64,000 bases of DNA from Luteolibacter yonseiensis (GCF_016595465.1 NZ_JAENIK010000001.1:62001-126000), one strand, 5' to 3'; shown: positions 1-9,579, counted from the stretch's first letter. Numbers and translations: made by a program. The notes: generated from the letters alone by a model not told the origin.

Positions 1-1852
1 AGAGAACCCTCTTGTTGGATCCCTCCGTGTCCGGAGTCACCAGCGCGAGGCGGTAGTTGTGGCCCGAGGAAACGTCGATGTCGCCGATGATGTCCTGGAG
101 TTCCGCCCGGATGTTGTTGATCGCTCCGGACATCGATCCGGTGTTGTCGAGAACGAACGCGACGTCCATCGGCCCGATGACCGGGAGATCGATCGGTGTC
201 GCGGAAACGATGTCCGACGGCGCCGACTCCACCTTATGACCCCAGTTGTCCTTGAGGACCACCGTGACGTAATACCAGTAGGTCGTGCCGTTGGTCAGCC
301 CGCGGTCCACCGCTCCGTAAGGGGTGCGGTTGAGGTTGTCCCCCACGTCCGTGAACGGTCCGGTGGCGGACGTCGAGCGGTAGATGTTGTAGTGGTCGAA
401 GGAGGTCCCCCATTCGAGCCCGAAGGCATCCCACGTCAGGACGACACGCTGGTAGCGCCCCTCGGCCGCCAGACCCGTGAGGGCGGGCAGGGAGGTGATC
501 ACCGTCAGATCCGTCGAGTGGCTGATGCTTCCGCTTGCGACGGTGACGGTGTAGGTGCCGGGCGTGGCGTTCGAGGTGAACAGGCCGGTGCCCGTGTTGA
601 TCGTCCCGCCGCCGGAGACACTCCACGTCACCGCGGAGGGGGCGATGGTGCTGCCGAACTGGTCGTAATAACTGACGGTGAACGGCAGTTGCGTGCCCGC
701 GGCCGGCACCAGCAGGGTCGCCGGTGATTGGTCGATCTCCAGCCTGTCGAGCACCCGTGCGGCGACCGTGACCGTGGTGGTGGCCACTTTCGCGCCATGG
801 GTGGCGGTGATGGTGAAGGTGCCCAACGTGCCGTTCGAGGTGAAGCTCGCGGAGTCGCCATAGGGGGTGATGGTTCCACCGCCGCTGACCGACCACGTGG
901 TCCCGGAATAGATGTCGAACGAGTGTTCGTGCTGGTCGTAACCGTAGGCCTGGACATAGGTGCTTCCGGAAGGAGGGATCACCGGCGTGTCGGTGGTGGC
1001 CGTCAGCGTGGTCAGCACGGGAGTGTAAACCGTCACCGAGGTCTGGGCGCTGTGCGGTCCGCTCGTCGCGGTGACCGTGAAGGTTCCGGTGGCTCCGTTC
1101 GAGGTGAAGTAACCGTACTGTCCGCCCGGGGAGATGGTCCCGCCACCGCTCAGGCTCCAAGTGGTGCCGGACAGGTCGATGGCCGTTCCGGTGGCGTCGG
1201 TCCCCTTGACGAAGAAGGTCTCATAACCGTTCGCCGGAATGAACTCCTCGTGGGGGCCGAAGAAAATCCGCCCCCAGATATCGAAGCTGAACACCGCCTT
1301 GAGCTGTCCCAGGTTCGCCGCGGCGTAGTTCTCCGCGACAGGCGTGGTGGGCAGCCACGGATAATCCGAAGTCCAGCCGGAGGGATAGCCCTGGTTGATG
1401 AGGTTCTGCCTCGTGTCGTATCCGGCGGCCTTCAGGCGGTCGTAGAACGGCTTGGCCACGGCCTTCACCTGGCCCAGGTTCGCGGGCGCGTAGTTGTCCT
1501 CGGATTCCGTCGTCGAGTAGAACCCGTCGACGAGCGTGTCCACCTCGTCCCCGGGGCCGCCGGGAAGATAGGTCTGGAGATATTGCCGGGCTTTCAACGC
1601 GACATTCTTGAGCTGTCCGACGTTCACCGGCGCGTAGTTCTCACTCACGGCGTGCGACGCGGACGGGTCGATGATGTCGGTGTAGTCCTCGGCCCTCGTC
1701 CACCACGGCGGATCCGCCGCATGGGACAGGGAGACGGAGGCGAGGAGGATCGCGAGGATCCTGCCCGTGGTGTGGAGGCCCTTGGCAGGGCCGGTGCGTT
1801 CACGGTGGCCGCGCGGGCGCCGGAAGCTTGGGAAAAAGTTTTTACCAATCAT
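1..1852 (-). CDS. Secreted GQLK-repeat protein with Ig-like, Fn3 and vWA domains (3' end outside window)
   Basis: The reading frame is open from an ATG at 1852 to the left edge, so only the first 617 residues are seen. The N-terminus has a basic stretch, a hydrophobic core and a likely cleavage after 'SHA', then 'ADPPWW'. Next come three degenerate repeats of the form NYAxxNxGQ(L/V)Kxx(A/V), each followed by a helical tail. Then follow three Ig-like modules with 'FTSNxxxGT(F/Y)T(V/I)T', a fibronectin type III-like module (about 500-590), and the start of a von Willebrand A domain with the MIDAS-like motif DNTGSMSG. It should be exported and act in surface binding. It lies 73 bp downstream of the head-repeat gene on the same strand and is probably co-transcribed with it. 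Its true C-terminus is unknown. Confidence 0.85.
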   Translation of the reverse strand, partial: MIGKNFFPSFRRPRGHRERTGPAKGLHTTGRILAILLASVSLSHAADPPWWTRAEDYTDIIDPSASHAVSENYAPVNVGQLKNVALKARQYLQTYLPGGPGDEVDTLVDGFYSTTESEDNYAPANLGQVKAVAKPFYDRLKAAGYDTRQNLINQGYPSGWTSDYPWLPTTPVAENYAAANLGQLKAVFSFDIWGRIFFGPHEEFIPANGYETFFVKGTDATGTAIDLSGTTWSLSGGGTISPGGQYGYFTSNGATGTFTVTATSGPHSAQTSVTVYTPVLTTLTATTDTPVIPPSGSTYVQAYGYDQHEHSFDIYSGTTWSVSGGGTITPYGDSASFTSNGTLGTFTITATHGAKVATTTVTVAARVLDRLEIDQSPATLLVPAAGTQLPFTVSYYDQFGSTIAPSAVTWSVSGGGTINTGTGLFTSNATPGTYTVTVASGSISHSTDLTVITSLPALTGLAAEGRYQRVVLTWDAFGLEWGTSFDHYNIYRSTSATGPFTDVGDNLNRTPYGAVDRGLTNGTTYWYYVTVVLKDNWGHKVESAPSDIVSATPIDLPVIGPMDVAFVLDNTGSMSGAINNIRAELQDIIGDIDVSSGHNYRLALVTPDTEGSNKRVL

Positions 1853-1925
1853 TGAATGGAAAAGGTGGGTGTTGGAGGGCGGCGGTGCGGTTGCCCGTTC
1901 GCCCCGGATGCCTTCCGGGTGTCGA

Positions 1926-3872
1926 TCAGTTGCCGAAGATTCCCATCAGGATGTCGCCCTGCCGTTCGCTCAGCGTGACCTTTCCGTTCAGCACGGCGTG
2001 GCCGTCGACCACCAGCGCGTTGCCGCCGCTGTCATTGGCGGAAGCGGTCGGGTCGGCCAGCGGGGAAACACCCGTCGCGCGGGTTTTCCACGGATTGTTG
2101 ACGACCGTGGTTTCCCCGAACACCTTGGATTTCTCCGTCGCGGTGTTTCCGACGACGGTGGTGTTCGCACCATCGCCGATGGCGTTCGCACCGATCACGA
2201 TGGAGTTGTTGTCGTTGTTGTTCCTACCGCGGACGTTGGCTCCGATATACACGCTGCTCTCGGGGTCGGTGAGGGCTGTCGAGCCGTTGGACTGGTAGAT
2301 GCCGGCGTTGGCACCGATGAAGACGTTGAGGCTGCCGGTGGTGTTGTTCCAACCGGAGGAATAGCCCAGGCTGGAGTTGTTGCTCCCCGTGGTGTTGAAT
2401 ACGAGGCCATAGGTCCCGATCGTGGAGTTGTTGTTACCCGTGGTGTTGTATCTGAGGGCGAAATATCCGGTCCCGGAGTTGTAATCGCCCGTGTTGGTGC
2501 TGGCGAGGGCGAAGGCACCGTTCGCGGAGTTCGAATAACCCTCGGTGTTGGCGTTGAGGGCCTGGTAGCCGGTCGCGGTGTTGTTGGCGCCGGTGGTGTT
2601 GTAATAAAGCGCCTGTGAACCGAACGCGGCGTTCCAACTGCCCGTGGTGCTGGAGTAGAGGGCCCTGAAGCCGTCCGCGGCGTTGTTGCTGCCGTTCGTG
2701 TTGGCGGTGAGGGCCTGGTAGCCGGACGCGGTGTTGTAGCTGCCGGTGTTGTTGAGGTAGAGGGTCTGGTATCCGGTTGCGGAGTTGTTCAAGCCGGTGG
2801 TGTTGGAGAAGAGCGACTGATATCCGATCGCGGAGTTCCCGGAACCCGTGGAGTTGAAGTAGAGGGCCTGAGCCCCGTTCGCCAGGTTGTAGTTGCCGGT
2901 GGTGTTGGAGTTGAGGGCGCTGAATCCGGTCGCGGTGTTGGAGGCTCCCGAGGTGTTGTTGCGGAGCGCCTGCGGTCCGAAGGCGGAGTTATAGGAACCC
3001 GTGGAGTTGAACAACAGCGCGAAGGTCCCGTGGGCCGCGTTGTAGGATCCCGTGGTGTTGAGATAGAGCGCCTGGTGTCCGGTCGCGGAGTTGCTGGTGC
3101 CGGTGGTGTTGGCCTGGAGCGCCCTGTTGCCGCTCGCGACGTTGTTGGTCCCCGTGGTGTTGGATGACAACGCGAGATTTCCGAGCGCGGTGTTTTCCGC
3201 CACGTTGCCCGCGCCTCTTCCGACCCTGACTCCATTGATATAGGAATCCGAGGCCACTCCCAGTCCGCCCGCGATCGTCACGGCTCCCGTGGTGGAGGAG
3301 GTGGAGGCGGTGGTGGCGGTCACCTGCAGCTGGCCGCCCGAAACCTCGAGCCCGCTGGTGAAGGCCGGTGCGACCGGGAAGGACAGCGCTCCGCTGCTGT
3401 TCGCGCTCAACGCCGTGACCGAGCCGAACTTGATGCTGCCGCCGCTCGCCGGAAAGGTGAGGGTGCCAGCGTCGGGCGCCAGAAGGATGCCGGTCGTGGT
3501 GCCGTCCGCCTTGTAAAGGGTGAGGTCGTTGGCGGAGCCCAGCGACAGCTTGTTTCTCCCGGCACCGGCGGTGTTGTCCTTCCATAGGAAGGCGCCTCCG
3601 GTCTCGGTGATGCCGAAGGCGGCGATGCGCGTGGAGGTTCCGGTGTAGTCGATCTGCAGGGCCGTGGACGCCGTCGCCCCGAGGTCGATGCCCCTCACCA
3701 CGCTCAGATCCCCGGGAAGGATGACATTGCCGTCCACCGCACCTGTCGTGATGAAGGTGTCGTTGGAATCAAGGGTGGCGGCGGCGTGCAGCGCCGCAGG
3801 AGTCAGGGCGAGGGCCGTCACCGTCAGGTTGATGGCGGCGAACAGGCGGAGGCGTTGATTTTTGGATTTCAT
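1926..3872 (-). CDS. Secreted YadA-head/hemagglutinin-like repeat protein
   Basis: 648 residues from the ATG at 3872. An upstream ATG at 3932 is possible but would put 20 residues before a normal signal peptide ('MKSKNQRLRLF', hydrophobic core, 'ALHAA'). After an N-terminal beta-rich region, residues of about 230-560 are an array of some 20 units of roughly 16 residues with the pattern NTTGxxNxAxGxxAL. This resembles the left-handed beta-roll of YadA heads and phage tail-fibre-like proteins. No membrane anchor or S74 peptidase domain is visible. The C-terminus ends 'RQGDILMGIFGN', closely matched by the end of the protein at 34165-34839. It is most likely an extracellular structural protein or adhesin paired with the downstream GQLK protein. 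Confidence 0.8.
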   Translation of the reverse strand: MKSKNQRLRLFAAINLTVTALALTPAALHAAATLDSNDTFITTGAVDGNVILPGDLSVVRGIDLGATASTALQIDYTGTSTRIAAFGITETGGAFLWKDNTAGAGRNKLSLGSANDLTLYKADGTTTGILLAPDAGTLTFPASGGSIKFGSVTALSANSSGALSFPVAPAFTSGLEVSGGQLQVTATTASTSSTTGAVTIAGGLGVASDSYINGVRVGRGAGNVAENTALGNLALSSNTTGTNNVASGNRALQANTTGTSNSATGHQALYLNTTGSYNAAHGTFALLFNSTGSYNSAFGPQALRNNTSGASNTATGFSALNSNTTGNYNLANGAQALYFNSTGSGNSAIGYQSLFSNTTGLNNSATGYQTLYLNNTGSYNTASGYQALTANTNGSNNAADGFRALYSSTTGSWNAAFGSQALYYNTTGANNTATGYQALNANTEGYSNSANGAFALASTNTGDYNSGTGYFALRYNTTGNNNSTIGTYGLVFNTTGSNNSSLGYSSGWNNTTGSLNVFIGANAGIYQSNGSTALTDPESSVYIGANVRGRNNNDNNSIVIGANAIGDGANTTVVGNTATEKSKVFGETTVVNNPWKTRATGVSPLADPTASANDSGGNALVVDGHAVLNGKVTLSERQGDILMGIFGN

Positions 3873-4054
3873 GTAGGTTGTTGGACTTGTTGTTAAGGGA
3901 CGCGCCGGATCGATATGTCCGGCGCGCGACATATGGGATCGGTGGAGCGCTGTCGTTTTTTGACAGGCTGCAGCAATAACGGGATGCTGTGCGGATCCGT
4001 GGCATCTCCCGACTGTCCGGCTGCCAGTGTTGGCTGCGGCGGCGGGGCCTCCAT

Positions 4055-4068
4055 TCCCTATTTAGGGA
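4055..4068. promoter_or_regulatory. Perfect palindrome in divergent intergenic region
   Basis: TCCCTA-TT-TAGGGA is a perfect inverted repeat with 6-base arms. It lies in the roughly 517-bp gap (3873-4389) between the head-repeat gene (minus) and the esterase gene (plus). It may be an operator or promoter element for either gene. Nothing else was recognised in the gap, which is AT-richer than its surroundings and contains an A/T run just before the esterase start. Confidence 0.3.
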
Positions 4069-4389
4069 TCTGGATTCCGAATCACGACGACACTCAATCA
4101 GATGTCCTGACGGTCCGTCAAATTGAAACGGAGGCATCCGGCGGGGGTGCGGCCATGAATGTGTTAGAGAGTTATGCTTTTGTTCCGATTCGGACATGAT
4201 AGATTAGTGATTTGATAATGGTGGAATGGATGGAATGCTTATAAAACAAGGGTTTGGTTTCGGGACCGGAGCCTGCCCGGGGACAAGTGGGGTGGTTTCG
4301 GGATCGAATCGCGGTCGGACGCGACATCGGAATTTTTTTTCATATCCATGGAGCGGCGGCGTCGTTGTAATCCCGCCGATGACGTTTCC

Positions 4390-5991
4390 ATGCCGATGAC
4401 AGGACATTCCTCACTCCGATTTCCCGCAGGCGCGCTGCGGCTCCTCCACCTTGCCACACTGGTCGGGGGCTGCTTTGGCTCCGCTCTGGCGGACGTCCGG
4501 CTGCCTTCGTTGTTCGGCGACGGCATGGTGCTCCAACGGGACGAGCCGGTGAACCTCCGGGGGTGGGCGGATCCGGGTGAAGAGGTCGTGGTCCGCATCG
4601 GCGGCAACGAGGCCGGAACCGCCAGGGGAGGCGATGACAGGAGCTGGAGCGTGACGCTGCCGGGATTTCCCGCCGGACCCGTCCCGGAGATCAAGATCTC
4701 CGGCAGGAACGAAATCGTCCTCAAGGATGTGCTGGCGGGAGATGTGTGGGTCTGCTCCGGACAGTCGAACATGGAGATGAGCCTGGCGCGTGCGGAGGAC
4801 GGCCCTGCCGAAGCGGCCAAGGCCGATCATCCGCAGATCCGTTTGTTCCGGGTCAATGTGCTGGGCAAGGCGTCCGGAAAACAACCGGGGACCGACTGCC
4901 GGGGAAAGTGGGCGGCGTGTTCTCCGGAATCCGTGAAAAATTTCTCCGCCGCCGCTTATTATTTCGGGCGCGACCTGCACCGCGAGACCGGCGTGCCCAT
5001 CGGCCTGGTCCTGGCGGCGGTCGGCGGCACCCCGGCGGAGAACTGGACACCCGCCGCCGCGCTGAAGGCGGACCCGCCGCTCGATCTCTTCCGGGCTTAC
5101 CAGCAGGAATACGAATTCCGCCTGAACTATCACCAGACCTATCTCAAAGGGTGGGAAAAAGAAGCCGCCACCGCCCGGACCGAAGGGCGGCCCGAGCCCC
5201 GCAAGAACCCCGCTCCGAAAAAATGGGAGGAGGTCGAGCCGCGGTTTTCCTCACTCTACAACAACCTCATCCACCCCATCACCCCACAGGCGGTGAAAGG
5301 GGTTTTCTGGTATCAGGGGGAGACGAACGCGCAGCGCGCCTATCAATATCGTCCGCTGTTGGCGAGACTTATCACCTCATGGCGGAGCGCTTGGCAAAAG
5401 GAGGACCTGCCGTTCGTCATCGCCCAACTTCCGAATTTCCAGGCGGACCGCATCATTCCCGGATCGTGGGCGGAGCTGCGGGAAGCACAGGCCCGGGTGG
5501 CCCGCGAGGTTCCCCATTGCGCGCTCGCCGTATTGATCGACACCGCCGTGCCATCGGAGGAACTGCATCCGGTGAACAAGCGGGATGTGGGGAAACGCGC
5601 CGCCCTCGCCGCCTTGAAAACCGCCTACAAACGCGATGTCGTTTCATCGGGACCGACATTCGCCGGGGCGGCGTTTCATGATGGCGCCGCCACCGTGGAG
5701 TTTCAGAACATCGGGGATGGCCTCCAAGCGGCGGCAGGGGAAAAGATCAGCGGATTTTTCCTCGCCGGTGAGGACCGTAGGTTCCACCCCGCCGAGGCGG
5801 TTGTCGAAGGAGGCAGGATCACGGTGCGCAGCGGGCTTGTCCCTTCACCCGTGGCCGTCCGATATGCATGGGCGGACAGCCCCATCTGCGATTTATATAA
5901 TAAAAACGGCCTGCCCGCCGCCCCGTTCCGAAGCGATGACTGGCCCGGACCGACCGAAGAACGCGGGATGCGGAATCCATCCGGTGAGTAG
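4390..5991 (+). CDS. Sialate O-acetylesterase family protein (SGNH hydrolase)
   Basis: 533 residues from the ATG at 4390, chosen because it gives a compact signal peptide ending near 'GSALA'. ATGs at 4348 and 4396 are alternatives. The mature protein starts 'DVRLPSLFGDGMVLQR', typical of bacterial 9-O-acetylesterases. The nucleophile block 'VCSGQSNMEMS' and the central 'GVFWYQGETNA' are intact. The C-terminal catalytic block reads 'EELHPVNKRDVGKR', where the family usually has D-(I/L)-HP, so the acid residue may be Glu instead of Asp. Expected role: periplasmic or extracellular de-O-acetylation of sialic acids or other glycans. It stands alone, with no glycosidase next to it. Confidence 0.9.
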   Translation: MPMTGHSSLRFPAGALRLLHLATLVGGCFGSALADVRLPSLFGDGMVLQRDEPVNLRGWADPGEEVVVRIGGNEAGTARGGDDRSWSVTLPGFPAGPVPEIKISGRNEIVLKDVLAGDVWVCSGQSNMEMSLARAEDGPAEAAKADHPQIRLFRVNVLGKASGKQPGTDCRGKWAACSPESVKNFSAAAYYFGRDLHRETGVPIGLVLAAVGGTPAENWTPAAALKADPPLDLFRAYQQEYEFRLNYHQTYLKGWEKEAATARTEGRPEPRKNPAPKKWEEVEPRFSSLYNNLIHPITPQAVKGVFWYQGETNAQRAYQYRPLLARLITSWRSAWQKEDLPFVIAQLPNFQADRIIPGSWAELREAQARVAREVPHCALAVLIDTAVPSEELHPVNKRDVGKRAALAALKTAYKRDVVSSGPTFAGAAFHDGAATVEFQNIGDGLQAAAGEKISGFFLAGEDRRFHPAEAVVEGGRITVRSGLVPSPVAVRYAWADSPICDLYNKNGLPAAPFRSDDWPGPTEERGMRNPSGE

Positions 5992-6286
5992 CTGGCCAGC
6001 GGTGGCGCCGGACAGCATGTCCACCGCGCGCGGCGTTCGAGATGAACGCGCTCCGAACACAGGTAAAGATATATGTCTGATGGACATGGCATGCCGTCGG
6101 ATCAGGAATGCGGATGATATACAATGATACTCCGCCGTTTCTATAAAAAGATAGGCGGTGGATTGATCACGCGCCGGAAACAACCCTGGGCCGAAGCCGC
6201 TGGCCGGAGCCGCCGGCCGAAGTTACGGACCGGGCGTCGGATGGGCCTCGGGCCAGGGTTTGCCACGGGTTTCCGTGGAGATGGGA

Positions 6287-6820
6287 TCAGGCGGAGCGGA
6301 GAAGCTCGTCGAAGGCCGGAGGAAAGGAACGGTTGTCGCGGAAACGGATCGTCCCGCGCGTCACATCGATGGGGCCGAACGTCTTCAGGAAGGCCGAGGC
6401 GCTGGCGGAACCGGTCGCGGATCCCACCGCCTTTTCCGCCGTGCCGGAAATCAGCGAGAGGCTTTCCTCCAGGTTGTCACCGAGGTCTGCCACGTCCTGC
6501 GGCGAGTTGAACACGCTCACGAGGATGTCGTGGGATGCCTGGGCGGTGGCGGCCAGCGCGGCGGCAAGGGTGGTGCCGGTCGAGCGTTCGTTGAAGATGA
6601 ATCCGGTGCCCCGGCCGAGGATGGAGATCACCGCGTCATGGATGGCGAGCAGGCGGATGGACTCGATCTCGTCGGACCACTCGTTCCGGCTTTTCAAGCG
6701 GTTCAGATAACGGGCGGAGATATGATCCCACGCGACGAAAAGGGAATCGAGCGAAGGGTTGTTGAGGTCGAAGGCGAGGACGGCGATCAGCCGTGAGAAT
6801 TGTGGTGTGGGAAGGTGCAT
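6287..6820 (-). CDS. Lone N-terminal domain of a vanadium haloperoxidase/PAP2-like protein
   Basis: 177 residues with no signal peptide. The pattern 'WDHISARYLNRL', 'SIRLLAIHDAVISI', then an Ala-rich helix and 'ASHDILVSVFN' followed by 'LEESLSLI' and a Gly/Ala-rich stretch matches, from memory, the N-terminal helical half of vanadium-dependent haloperoxidase-type phosphatases, which usually exceed 400 residues. The catalytic second half (Lys/Arg/His vanadate or phosphate site) is missing. The DNA where it would lie is occupied by other sequence and by the convergent esterase gene. It is either a truncated remnant that kept its frame or a small helical protein derived from the family. Confidence 0.5.
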   Translation of the reverse strand: MHLPTPQFSRLIAVLAFDLNNPSLDSLFVAWDHISARYLNRLKSRNEWSDEIESIRLLAIHDAVISILGRGTGFIFNERSTGTTLAAALAATAQASHDILVSVFNSPQDVADLGDNLEESLSLISGTAEKAVGSATGSASASAFLKTFGPIDVTRGTIRFRDNRSFPPAFDELLRSA

Positions 6821-7192
6821 CGTCTGGGAAAAGGTGGAAGGTTGATGGAAACCGCCCCGTGGCGGTGGCCGTGGGGCAGGGGAGCTTTCCGGTAGAAAAC
6901 CGGGAAGCGGGGATCACGCGGATGGACGCGGAGTCAACAGCGGCTGTCCCAATGACGGAACGCCGGAACCGGACGATGGCTGGAAATCAACATGATTGGT
7001 AAGGGCTGAAAAGGATCACGCTTGGGTAGCAGGAACTCGGCTCGTACCGTCGATTTGCTTGCGACGGCGGAAAAATAGCTTCGCGGTGAGGGTGTGCAAG
7101 TAAATAATGGTAATTTGCGCAATATTGTAATGATTGAAAGCATCCAGCCAGATGCCGAGAAACCACGGAGGGTTGATCCAGAAGAGTGCCGG
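6821..7192. other. Intergenic, no gene seen
   Basis: A 372-bp gap between the haloperoxidase-like fragment and the REP element. Short open frames exist, but none shows a coherent protein pattern. The stretch around 7070-7140 is AT-rich. It probably holds the promoter of the minus-strand gene at 6820. Confidence 0.4.
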
Positions 7193-7261
7193 CCGGAGTT
7201 CAAGCTTCAGCTTGCTCTTTCACAAGCCTCCGCGAAGAGCACGCTGAAGCGCGAACTCCGG
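7193..7261. repeat. REP palindrome, left outer
   Basis: A 69-bp imperfect palindrome bounded by CCGGAGTTC and GAACTCCGG, able to fold into a long hairpin. A related half copy lies at 7381-7410. Its reverse complement, slightly expanded, forms the right outer palindrome at 8188-8269. Confidence 0.7.
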
Positions 7262-7434
7262 ACCGATTCAAGGACTGCGATGATTACCCTGATCTCGGCA
7301 GCGGTTTGGACGGACGACAGCCATCTCCGACAGGCTACATCCAGAAACGCGAACGCATCCGAACCAGTCTTGCAGGCCGCCCGGAGTTCAAGCTTCAGCT
7401 TGCTCTTTCACCCTTATCCAGTTATCCATCATTC

Positions 7435-8028
7435 ATGTATCGCTGGAGAAAATCCACGCCTGAACAGCGGTTGGAAACACTTGAGGTGCGCAAGCGCCAG
7501 CGACGTCCCAAACACAGTCCTCATCATCCGGATGGAACCGGAGTCTATCTGGTCACCTCTACCTGTTACGAGCATCGGGCATGGATCGGGACGTGCGAAC
7601 AGCGTTTGGACGATTTTTCATCCGATCTGCTACAAGTCTTGCAAGAACACTCCGAACGGATTGACGCATGGGTAGTGCTGCCGAATCACTATCATGCGTT
7701 GGTAATCGTGAAATCCAGCCGTTTGCTCTTGGCTGGACTCGGAAAACTCCATGGCCGTACTTCGTTCCAGTGGAATGGTGAGGACAATACGAGGGGACGG
7801 AAAGTCTGGTTCAACACCATGGAGCGTCGGATTTCCACCGATGCCCATCATGTGGCCGCGATCCACTACGTTCATCATAATCCGGTGAAACACGGTCATG
7901 TTAAGAAGTGGGATCAATGGAAATGGTCGAGCGCGGCGGAGTATCTGGAGCGGCTCGGTCGTGATGAGGTGGCGAGAAGATGGCGGGAATATCCATTGTT
8001 GAATTTCGGGGTGGGTTGGGATGATTGA
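7435..8028 (+). CDS. REP-associated tyrosine transposase (RAYT, IS200-like Y1 superfamily)
   Basis: 197 residues from the ATG at 7435. The frame extends upstream to 7186, but that part is only translated repeat. The HUH metal-binding pair is at His85-Tyr86-His87 in 'LPNHYHALV'. The helix 'HYVHHNPVKHGHV' supplies the likely catalytic Tyr145, followed by the family hallmark 'WKWSSAAEYL'. Such single-strand nucleases act on REP hairpins, which flank this gene on both sides. The element looks intact, and the gene is full length for the family. Confidence 0.88.
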   Translation: MYRWRKSTPEQRLETLEVRKRQRRPKHSPHHPDGTGVYLVTSTCYEHRAWIGTCEQRLDDFSSDLLQVLQEHSERIDAWVVLPNHYHALVIVKSSRLLLAGLGKLHGRTSFQWNGEDNTRGRKVWFNTMERRISTDAHHVAAIHYVHHNPVKHGHVKKWDQWKWSSAAEYLERLGRDEVARRWREYPLLNFGVGWDD

Positions 8029-8187
8029 AGTTTCCAAGCTGGCGCTGTCAGCCAAAGTGCCAACTCCGGGCCGTCTGTAAGACAGGGGAGGATGCGTTCG
8101 CGTTCCCGGGTGCCGTTGTAGGACAGGGCTGTCGGCAGTTGAAATCGTTGTCGACTCCGGGACCGGTATCGCAGTCCTTGAATCAGT

Positions 8188-8269
8188 CCGGAGTTCGCGC
8201 TTCAGCGTGCTCTTCGCGGAGGCTTGTGAAAGAGCAAGCTGGCGCTGTCAGCTGAAGCTTGAACTCCGG
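8188..8269. repeat. REP palindrome, right outer
   Basis: Begins CCGGAGTTCGCGCTTCAG and ends AAGCTTGAACTCCGG. It is the reverse complement of the left outer palindrome with a 13-bp insert. A half copy at about 8028-8071 ends CCAACTCCGGGC and is the partner of the inner left half copy. Confidence 0.7.
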
Positions 8270-8421
8270 GCGGCGGTTCGGAGGATCGATACCCCTCGTG
8301 TCATCATCCTGGTCCGATGCGGGCGACGATAAGGCCGCTCGTCCCCTAAGGCATATAAGCCCTGCCAACTGCGAGGGTGACTTTGCCGTTGGCATTGAGC
8401 GCCGCTCCTTCCCCAACACAC

Positions 8422-8453
8422 AAAAAAGGGGCGGCAAATGATGCCGCCCCTTT
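8422..8453 (-). terminator. Rho-independent terminator of the sulfate-binding gene
   Basis: Read on the minus strand: a perfect 9-bp stem GGGGCGGCA/TGCCGCCCC with a 5-base loop, followed directly by TTTTTT. It lies 38 bp past the stop of the sulfate-binding protein gene. Confidence 0.9.
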
Positions 8454-8490
8454 CCTCCAGACCTGTCTCCGGACCTGTCACGTTCCGTTC

Positions 8491-9513
8491 CTACTTCGGC
8501 ACGTAGATCTGGTCGAAGATTCCGCCGTCGGCGAAGTGGGTCTTCTGGGCCTTCACCCAGCCGCCGAATTCCTCGTCGATGTTCACGAGCTGGATGGCGG
8601 GGAAAATGGATTTGTATTTTTCGGCGATCTTCGGATCGCGCGGGCGGTAGTAGTGTTTTCCGGCGAGGTCCTGGCCGGCCTCGGTGTAGAGGAAGTCGAG
8701 GTAGGCCTTCGCGATCGCGGTGGTGCCTTTTTTCGCGGTGTTCTTCTCCACCACGGCCACGGATGGTTCGGCGAGGATGCTGATGGACGGATAGACGATC
8801 TCGGTTTGTCCGGGGAATTCCTTTTCGATGAGGTGGGCCTCGTTCTCCCATGACAGCAGCACGTCGCCGATGTTCCGCTGGGCGAAGGTGGTGGTGGAAC
8901 CGCGCGCGCCGCTGTCCAGCACCGGCACGTTCTGGTAGAGTTTCTTGATGAAGTCCTGCACCTTCACCTCGTCGTTGCTGAAGGCGCGCCTGCCCCATGC
9001 CCAGCCGGCGAGGTAGCACCAGCGCGGGGCTCCGCCGGTCTTCGGATTCGGCGTGATGACCTGGGTGCCGGGGGTGACGAGGTCGCCCCAGTCCTTGATG
9101 CCCTTGGGATTCCCCTTCCGCACCACGAAGACGATGGTGGAGGTGTAGGGGCTGCTGTTGTTCGGCAGTTTTTTCTGCCAGTCCGCCGGGAGGAGATCGC
9201 GCTCCTTGTGGATCATGTCGATGTCGAGCGAGAGCGCGAGGGTGACGACGTCCGCCTCGATGCCGTCGATGACGGACCGCGCCTGCTTGCCGGAGCCGCC
9301 GTGGGACTGGTCGATCCGGAGATCCTGGCCGTGGTCCTTTTTCCACTGTTTGGTGAAGACGTCGTTCACCTCGATGTAGAATTCCCGTGTGGGATCGTAG
9401 GAGACGTTCAGGAGGGAGACCGGTTTGGTGCCGGCGTCCGCGACTTTGTTTTTCCCGCAGGACGAGAGGAGCAGCGCGGCTCCGGAGAGGACGATGAACA
9501 GCTTGGATTTCAT
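8491..9513 (-). CDS. sbp: Sulfate ABC transporter substrate-binding lipoprotein
   Basis: 340 residues, the usual family length. The lipoprotein signal ends 'LLLSSC', with the lipid-modified Cys19. The signature '[15 protein letters not shown]' and 'ADVVTLAL' of the Sbp/CysP family is intact, as are the downstream '[12 protein letters not shown]' and '[12 protein letters not shown]' ligand-pocket segments. It should capture sulfate (or thiosulfate) for a CysTWA-type permease, but no permease or ATPase gene is in the window. The upstream gene on the same strand encodes an EIIA-like protein 66 bp away, so both may share one transcript ended by the hairpin at 8422-8453. Confidence 0.93.
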   Translation of the reverse strand: MKSKLFIVLSGAALLLSSCGKNKVADAGTKPVSLLNVSYDPTREFYIEVNDVFTKQWKKDHGQDLRIDQSHGGSGKQARSVIDGIEADVVTLALSLDIDMIHKERDLLPADWQKKLPNNSSPYTSTIVFVVRKGNPKGIKDWGDLVTPGTQVITPNPKTGGAPRWCYLAGWAWGRRAFSNDEVKVQDFIKKLYQNVPVLDSGARGSTTTFAQRNIGDVLLSWENEAHLIEKEFPGQTEIVYPSISILAEPSVAVVEKNTAKKGTTAIAKAYLDFLYTEAGQDLAGKHYYRPRDPKIAEKYKSIFPAIQLVNIDEEFGGWVKAQKTHFADGGIFDQIYVPK

Positions 9514-9579
9514 GATGGTGGTGACTGCCCGTTGAGGCGGGTAAGCGGGTGGGTGGGAAACAAGTCCCCGGAATGTGGA

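Larger units (their letters stand above)
7193..8269. mobile_element. REP/RAYT element with long imperfect inverted arms
   Basis: A transposase gene (7435-8028) lies between two flanks that are inverted repeats of one another. The left arm (7193-7410) begins with an imperfect palindrome (7193-7261) running from CCGGAGTTCAAGCTTCAG to the mirrored GCGAACTCCGG. It continues with 'GATTCAAGGACTGCGAT' and 'GAACGCGAACGCATCC' and ends in a second half-palindrome. The right arm (about 8028-8269) carries the same landmarks in reverse complement, in the same order from the outside in, with an extra 'CTGGCGCTGTCAG' insert. This fits the known arrangement of REP-associated tyrosine transposases beside REP/BIME sequences. 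Confidence 0.7.

Noticed and set aside
59..1855. Plus-strand frames of 222 and 375 codons
   Set aside because: They lie opposite the secreted Ig/vWA protein gene. Their Arg/Gly/Val-rich translations have no domain pattern.
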